From NCBI GenBank assembly GCA_002007465.1, contig LNAC01001957.1:1-64000 (forward strand): 64,000 bases of DNA. Direction: 5' to 3'. This document shows, one piece after another, positions 58,332 through 64,000 of this stretch (the stretch's first letter is position 1; each line of letters begins with the position of its first letter). The notes beneath the pieces were generated by a model. It searched no databases. It was not told where the DNA came from and worked only from the letters and a program-made list of their open reading frames with translations. The translations under genes were made by a program, and so were the position numbers. This stretch comes from Ailurus styani (Eukaryota; Chordata; Mammalia; Carnivora; Ailuridae).

Positions 58332-58521
58332 ATTTTTTTTAAGATTTTATTTATTTATTTGAGAGGGAGAGATGGCACACAAGTGGGGGAGGAGTACATG
58401 GAGAGGGAGAAGCAGACCCCCTACTGAGCAAGGAGCCCAACAAGGGGCTTGATCCCAGGACCCTGGGATCATGACCTGAGCCAAAGGCAGACGCTTGACT
58501 GACTGAGCCACCCAGGCGCCC
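58332..58521 (-). mobile_element. Carnivore SINE, inverted, with 12-bp duplication
   Basis: TTTAAGATTTTATTTATTTA, GGGGCTTGATCCCAGGACCC and the inverted head GAGCCACCCAGGCGCCCC. CTGTAAGAAACA occurs exactly at 58320-58331 and 58522-58533. Confidence 0.95.
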
Positions 58522-58701
58522 CTGTAAGAAACACTTTAATAACTGTTTTCTCAAGGTGAAACTAGGTGGTTTTGTGTAAAGCCCTTAAAGGTGACTGAAT
58601 GACATTAAATTAAATATTCTTGGCCTTATTTTTCTGAATCCTGACCTGATAATGTAGAAATTTTTGTACCTGAAAATGAATGTTGTTTGGTTCATACAAG
58701 T

Positions 58702-59485
58702 GCCCTTCAAAGAACACAAGGATTAGGGGTGCTGACCCCTGTGCAGTTCAAAATCCATGTATAAATTTAATTTATTTTTAAATTTTAATTCCATCACAGT
58801 TAACACACAGGGTTATATTAATTTCAAGTGTATGATATAGTGATTCAACAATTCTGTACATTACTCAGTAATTGTCAAGATGAGTGTGCTCTTAATCTCC
58901 TCTACCTATTTCACCCATCCCCTCTACCCACTGCCCCCCTGGGGACCTTCTGTTTGTTCTCTATATTAGTCCATTTGTTGGCTTATCTCTTTATTTTTCA
59001 TTTTTTTGTGTTTTGTTTTGTTTAAATTCCACATATGAGTGAAATCAGATGGTATTTTTCTTTCTCTGACGGACTTACTGCATTTACCATGATACCCACT
59101 AGATCCATCTAAGTTGTTGCAAGTGGCAAGATTGCATTCTTTTTAAGTCTGAATAATATTCTCCTCTGTATCCACGTATAGCTTTTCTTTATCCACGTAT
59201 AACTTTTGACTCCCCCAAAACCTAACTACTCACAGCCTGCTGTTCACCACAGCCTTCTGAATAACATAAACAGTTTATTAACCCATATTCTGGATATTAT
59301 GTGTATTATATACTGTATTCTTACAACAAGGTAAGCTAGAGAAAATAAACTGTTATTAAGAAAATCATGAGGAAGAGAAAATACATTTACAATGCTTCAC
59401 TATATTTACCTCAAAAAAAATAAAAATTCCGTGCAAGTGGACCCGCTCACTTCAAACCCATGTTGTTCAAGAGCCAACCGAACCA
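58702..59485. repeat. Tigger/MER2-like DNA transposon, interrupted
   Basis: Left part: GGATTAGGGGTGCTGACCCC, AAAATCCATGTATAA. Right part: ACTTTTGACTCCCCCAAAAC, GTGTATTATATACTGTATTC, AGTGGACCCGCTCACTTCAA, CATGTTGTTCAAGAGCC. Both belong to one Tigger-type element, split by an L1 tail at 58765-59190. Confidence 0.85.
58765..59190 (-). mobile_element. L1 3' UTR inserted in Tigger, inverted
   Basis: A T-rich edge, then CATCACAGTTAACACACAGG, TTCAAGTGTATGATATAGTG, TTCCACATATGAGTGAAATC and GATCCATCTAAGTTGTTGCA, reversed L1 3' UTR. ATCCATGTATAA (58753-58764) and ATCCACGTATAA (59191-59202) are a one-mismatch target duplication. Confidence 0.88.
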
Positions 59486-59639
59486 CCAGTTAATTAAGAG
59501 GTGAAGGCTCAAGGAATGAATCTTTCTATCTCTTATCCTGATTGACTCCTTACAGAATGTTTCTACCTGTTTGCATTTATTTGAATCATAGCATGATAAG
59601 GCTGAAAGGTCTTTCAGTCCCGGTCCTCATTACTCTGGC
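59486..59639. other. Unique spacer
   Basis: Nothing recognised. Confidence 0.3.
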
Positions 59640-59830
59640 AGTAAGGGAATGGATAAACCGTGGTGTATTCATACACTGAAAAAATATACAGTACTTAAAA
59701 TAAATGATATCCGCATGTGTCACCATGGATATGTATGAAAACAAGTAGATTGGAAAAGACAAGGGGCAAAGGATATGTGGAGTACGGTATGATTTATCTT
59801 TAAGCAAAACTAATACACCATTTTAGGAAT
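59640..59830 (+). mobile_element. Possible old L1 3' UTR piece
   Basis: GGGAATGGATAAACCGTGGT, TATTCATACACTGAAAAAAT and CATGTGTCACCATGGATATG follow the L1 3' text 'aatggataaataaattgtggta ... catggatgaatc'. Confidence 0.45.
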
Positions 59831-59918
59831 AGTATTTAATACTGATTTTTGTATACACCTAGGGTATCTTTATATGTATTGGAAGGATAGACCCCAATTT
59901 GAAAGAGTGGAAACTTCA

Positions 59919-59965
59919 GGGGGGGGGGAGGAAGTGGAGGGGGAAGATAGGAGGAGAATGTAGGT
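59919..59965 (+). repeat. Purine/G-rich tract
   Basis: A G-run of ten, then GAGGAAGTGGAGGGGGAAGA. Purine-biased and potentially G-quadruplex-forming. Confidence 0.8.
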
Positions 59966-59969
59966 TTTA

Positions 59970-60420
59970 CCATTATATCAGTGGTCTAATGTCATGCAAC
60001 AAACCACCTCAGAGCTTAGTGGTTTGCAAATAACAACCACTTATTATTGCTCATGATTATGTGGATAACAGTTTGAGCTGGGACCCGCTAGGCTCCTTGG
60101 CTCTTAGCTGGGTTCACTCATGCATTTGCAGTCAGCTAGCAGATGGGGAGGGGTGGGTGGCGGCTGTCACTGGGTGATGGGAGTGACAGGGTCACATGTC
60201 TCTCATCACCCAGCAGGACAGTCCAGTCCTGTTCACAAAGCGGCTGACAGGGTTTCTCTGACGCCTAGGCTCAGACCTGGTCCACACACTGACCATGTCA
60301 AGTCAAAGAGTCACATTCTGTTGGCTAAATCAAATCACCAGGTCAGCCCAGTTTCAAGGAATGAGAAAAAGACTCTCCCCTTGCTGGGAAGAAGTACAGC
60401 CACATTGGAGGAGTCCAGCA
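59970..60420 (-). mobile_element. Ancient LTR-like repeat, inverted
   Basis: GCAACAAACCACCTCAGAGC, TTAGTGGTTTGCAAATAACA, CACTTATTATTGCTCATGAT, CTTAGCTGGGTTCACTCATG, CATTCTGTTGGCTAAATCAA. The order matches an old mammalian LTR read backwards, the same type as 37895-38330. The 123-codon frame across it is not a gene. Confidence 0.6.
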
Positions 60421-61599
60421 GAGAAGTGGAAAATGACATCTCTGTGTATTTGTCATTGACCACAGCCACATCGATAGCTTTATTTTTTTAATCTGGAGAG
60501 AAGAAATTATCAACATGTTATGACTCTGAGAAGTAGATATATGGGTACCTGTTATGTCTGTACCTTCCTGCATGTTTGAAATCGTTCATAATTGATCATC
60601 TTAAAACAGTTCACATGTGATTGTTTGATCATCTTTCCACATCAGAAATATATCTTGGAATCCCATCACATCAGTGCAATGACTCATAGTCACACACCTA
60701 AGAGTCTCATCACCAGGGCCTTTTAATGTTGTATAGATAAAATTCGCAGCATGTTGGGGACCTGGCTGAATTTCCATTTAAATAGCAACATTTAGTGTTC
60801 TGATTTGCTCCTGTTGTTCTAATTACTTACCTGGAGAAATCGTTTCCTCATTTTCTAACCTGTCCTTCCATGGACTTCTGCTGTGCCTGGTTAGACCCTG
60901 GCTACAGAAAACATCTGTAGACTGCATGATAATGATAGCAGAAATGATTGCATGGCTCTCTGGGAAGGTCTGTGCCTGTGTCTGCAGACATGCCTATTGC
61001 CACAAAAGGAAGAAAACAAAAGGTGTCATGGATAGGAAAGACATTGCTGTCACTTCTCCATTATCTACAGAAGGGTTTATCTGCAACCAAATTTTAATGC
61101 CAGGCTAGAACCCTCAAATGTAGTCCCCAGTTTTCCTTTCCTGCTGTTTGGTTGTGTGTCAGCGGAACACCGCAAACTCTAACAGCTGCCTAAGGGAAAC
61201 ATAATTAAGGATGCAAACACGATGCTGACCGTACATTGCAAATGCCAACACATATTACGTTGGATAATCTGCTATTTTGGATTTTCCCTTTGTTTCTATG
61301 TGTAATTGAGAGTTCTGTTTCCACTATTAATCCCCTCATCTCTATATAGCTAAGCCCTTTTAATTTTTTCTTCAACCTGAAATGAGACCTGCTGTACCCA
61401 AAGGATACCAAGAATTAGGCTTTTTCCCCGCCACCTTTCCAGACCTCTGGGTCTCCCCATTCAGCCACTTGTGACAATCTGTCCCAGAAAATTGGAAAAC
61501 CGTTCACTTTAATTGGTTCTAAAATGGAGGATTCAGTGCCTGTGCCGAGTTTGAGGATGAAACTAACATTTTACAAAGCCCAGCCCAGCAGCAGCTGCC
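60421..61599. other. Unique sequence, nothing recognised
   Basis: Short open frames only. No clear repeat. Confidence 0.35.
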
Positions 61600-62130
61600 C
61601 TTTGGGATTTGGGACGTAGAGCAGCAAGTCATTCTGGAATTTAGAGCTTTATTACAAAGAAGTGCTAACTCTTCTGGTTCTGCTTATAAATGGAATAAAG
61701 GGGGAATCTGGCTCACCCATGAGCGCTTTAACCTTGTGCATGCTCAATATCCTTATGAAATGCAATATCTTATGATCCTTTAAATAACAAATGACCTTAT
61801 TCCCTTTTATGGGGTCATTAAGGCCTCTAACGGTCCAGGTATAAATCCCAGCTACTACTGCACATCTTAATTTACTATTCATATGTGAATCTCTCTTTGG
61901 TTTTCAATTACTATACAACAGCAACTGGCTCATCAAATTATCCCCATGGAATGTGTCTGTTAAAGACATTGCAGTTTACATCTTAGGGCCCTAATTAAAG
62001 CCACAATACTTGATAAACCTTGAACAACTAGTAATTGGAAACTAACAATTAGTACCAGCCACCTTAGTTGAGATCAGCTCTGCTGCTGGCTACATGACTA
62101 AGCAAAGGAAATGAGTGTGCCAGAGATGGC
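61600..62130. promoter_or_regulatory. Possible conserved non-coding element
   Basis: Repeat-free AT-rich sequence with words such as CCTTTTATGGGGTCATTAAG, CATCTTAATTTACTATTCAT, GGGCCCTAATTAAAGCCACA and AACTAGTAATTGGAAACTAA. Enhancer-like in composition; conservation not tested. Confidence 0.3.
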
Positions 62131-64000
62131 CCACATGCCAAATACGTGTTAACATCCACTCTCGTGTTTCAGCCAATGCAATGAGAAGAACTTGGCATTA
62201 AAATATTATTATCTAAAAGTCTTTATATAGATATCTCTGTCATGGAATAGATCAGTCTGATATCCCTGTGGCTTTTCAGCCTTTATCATGTTCACTACTG
62301 TTCTCAACATCTCATCTCTGGGTATTCTTCTCAAAAGCCTACAGCTTTGCTTACTTTCTTAACAAAGCCCAGGTCACATTGTTCTACCACATTCTGCATA
62401 TCCTCTCCCTCCTCATGTCCCTTATTGTCTACATCTTCAGAATTTCTGAGGCTCGCAGTATAGCAGAAAGCACACGGATTGATTTGATGAGTCCAAGAGA
62501 AGCTTGAAGGACTGCAGGCACTGTGCCCTGTGTCCCAGTTAGCCTCCATCCTATTCCAAGACCACACGCTTTCGAGAGCAATGGGGAAGAGTATATGCCA
62601 GTTCCCTGTCCTGGAAACTTGCTGATGGGCCTTTTCCAACTGGAAATGTGTGAATAGTGGCACTTGGCATTGGACAGCAGGGTAAGAAATCTCCTTACGG
62701 TGACCTTCTGTTTTGTTGGTCAGCACCGCATCCCTGTTCTCTTATTCCCATTCCATTGAATAGCTAATGAAATGGGATATTGCTCGAAGGCGCTTCAGCA
62801 GGCTTGATGAAGCATCCCAAATGCCTTCTGCCCAATCTGCTTACCTCGTGATTTTCCAGGAGTTCTTGGCAATGGGGGAAGTGTGATGTTTCAGCAGTCT
62901 TCCCTGAAAACATTGCTTCAGTTACCATGGAAGATACCATTTGGAATGTTTTTTATCATCTTTTATCATTCTCTTCTTCACTCCCTGCCAGAGAGCCCAC
63001 ATGGTTGTTCCAAAGTATTCCAAGAAATGGATCACACAAATGATGAACTTGGCACTTTGCTAGCACTTTGTGTTCTTTTATAAAGTGAACAAGTTTGCCT
63101 CAAGAAGTTGTGTAGTTTTATCGCAAAATAAATACGTGTCCTAAACCCTCTCACTGCTCTACAAGGCTGACCAAGTAAGTTTTGGCAGGAACAGTTGGGT
63201 CCAGATTAATTCCGTGGCAGGCTCTGGGATCTGCTTCAGTCTGTCTTCAGGTAGCATTTGGATCTGTACCAAATACATTTTCCGCTCTAACCTACCATGG
63301 GGGACCAATCTCAAAGGAGAACTGAGTCAATATTGTCCAGCATCAAGTTACGACAAATCAAAGATAAGATGTTCTCTTTGTATAGAACAGACCCTTGTTC
63401 CCTGCACTGTCTTCAAGACTGAACAACTTCAAAAACCATGATCCATGTACACGAACTGGAACACTCCATAACTGGTTTTGTACAAGACTTGTTCATACTG
63501 TGAATCTGAACAGTGCTCCTTTTGACTATTTAAAATTAGCTCCAAACTCAGAATCAAAATTATTCTGTAATTTCCGGTCAAACAGAAATTTGGAGCTATA
63601 AATAGATACTGATAAATGTATGGTAGTTCAAGAAAGGCAATGGCTTTTCTATGGGTACTTTAACTGGCTATGAGCAACCCTCATCCAAACCATCAAGTGG
63701 TTATATAGAACCCTCTGTCCTCTCTGTTCTGTAGCTCTTGGCTGTCATCCTACACTCTCCCTTTTCTAGGACTCATCTTGTGGTGTTAGTAAAGGGAAGG
63801 CTCCGCTGGTTGAAAACCAATTCACTTTAAGAAGATTCATGATAACTATAAAGGTTCCTTCACACTCTATGACTATAAAGGTTACTTGAAGACCCAGAAA
63901 CCATCAAAATAGATAGGAGTGAAACTCTGATCTTACAGGTAGTAAACAAGCAAAGAAGGACAGCTTACCGAGAGACCTAACAAACAGAAGAAGCAACAGG
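62131..64000. other. Unique sequence to window end, no gene recognised
   Basis: A 131-codon minus frame (62331-62726) and a 79-codon plus frame overlap and show no domains. No transposon or RNA signature recognised. Confidence 0.35.

Noticed and set aside
62331..62726. 131-codon minus-strand frame
   Set aside because: No motif. A competing plus-strand frame covers the same bases.
1..64000. CRISPR array, phage, plasmid or bacterial defence system
   Set aside because: No regularly spaced repeats, no prokaryotic gene density and abundant carnivore SINE/L1. The window is mammalian.

Overview
The window is ordinary, repeat-dense mammalian nuclear DNA. The clearest lineage marker is a set of tRNA-derived carnivore SINEs: a head reading GGGCGCCTGGGTGGCTCAGT, a CT-rich tail and an AATAAA-type A-rich end. 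The younger copies (10575-10788, 28984-29194, 54968-55205, and 43013-43204 inverted) carry a tail of the form CTGCCTGCCTCTCTGCC. From memory of repeat families this tail points to a caniform carnivore, most likely a mustelid. A carnivore-type L1 5' end (1-432) and carnivore-type L1 3' ends (1209-1401, 50187-52466, 52840-53025) agree. There is one ambiguous base, at 173.

I find no intact protein-coding gene, no confident coding exon, no structural RNA gene, no CRISPR array and no cellular operon-like layout. All open frames are short (187 codons at most), and nearly all fall inside repeats or lack family signatures. The window therefore reads as intergenic or deep intronic sequence. Two minus-strand stretches (57276-57614 and 54318-54464) look weakly coding and could be pieces of processed pseudogenes, but I recognise neither.

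Layout. 1-3.7 kb: the 5' end of an L1 leaving the window on the left, an older inverted L1 ORF2 carrying a nested L1 tail with a 14-bp target-site duplication (TSD), two SINEs and an MLT1/MaLR-like LTR. 3.7-11.9 kb: mostly unique sequence with MIR, hAT and SINE copies, an old L1 piece, a possible conserved non-coding stretch (8.86-9.42 kb) and the first member of a diverged duplicated block (10.44-11.27 kb). 11.9-20.8 kb: an L1 block with inverted 3' parts flanking a long forward ORF2-plus-3'UTR copy. 20.8-34.5 kb: sparse old repeats (MIR, L2, a hAT element), the second member of the duplicated block (23.65-24.29 kb) and four SINEs. 34.5-49 kb: L2 copies, three LTRs, hAT elements, a perfect 35-bp tandem duplication and a second diverged local duplication (37.77/38.90 kb). 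50.2-53 kb: a 5'-inverted (twin-primed) L1 with flanking duplication, then a short young L1 tail. 53-64 kb: unique sequence, SINEs, a Tigger-like DNA transposon interrupted by an L1, an old LTR, and AT-rich stretches that may be conserved enhancers.

No set of genes here works together. The interest is in insertion history: nested elements with exact duplications, an L1 inversion that fits twin priming, two unexplained diverged duplicate pairs and candidate conserved non-coding blocks. I saw no evidence of a new biological system. Repeat names and ends come from reading and recall of consensus sequences, not from a database search, so family assignments are approximate and most unflanked ends are good to about 10-30 bp.
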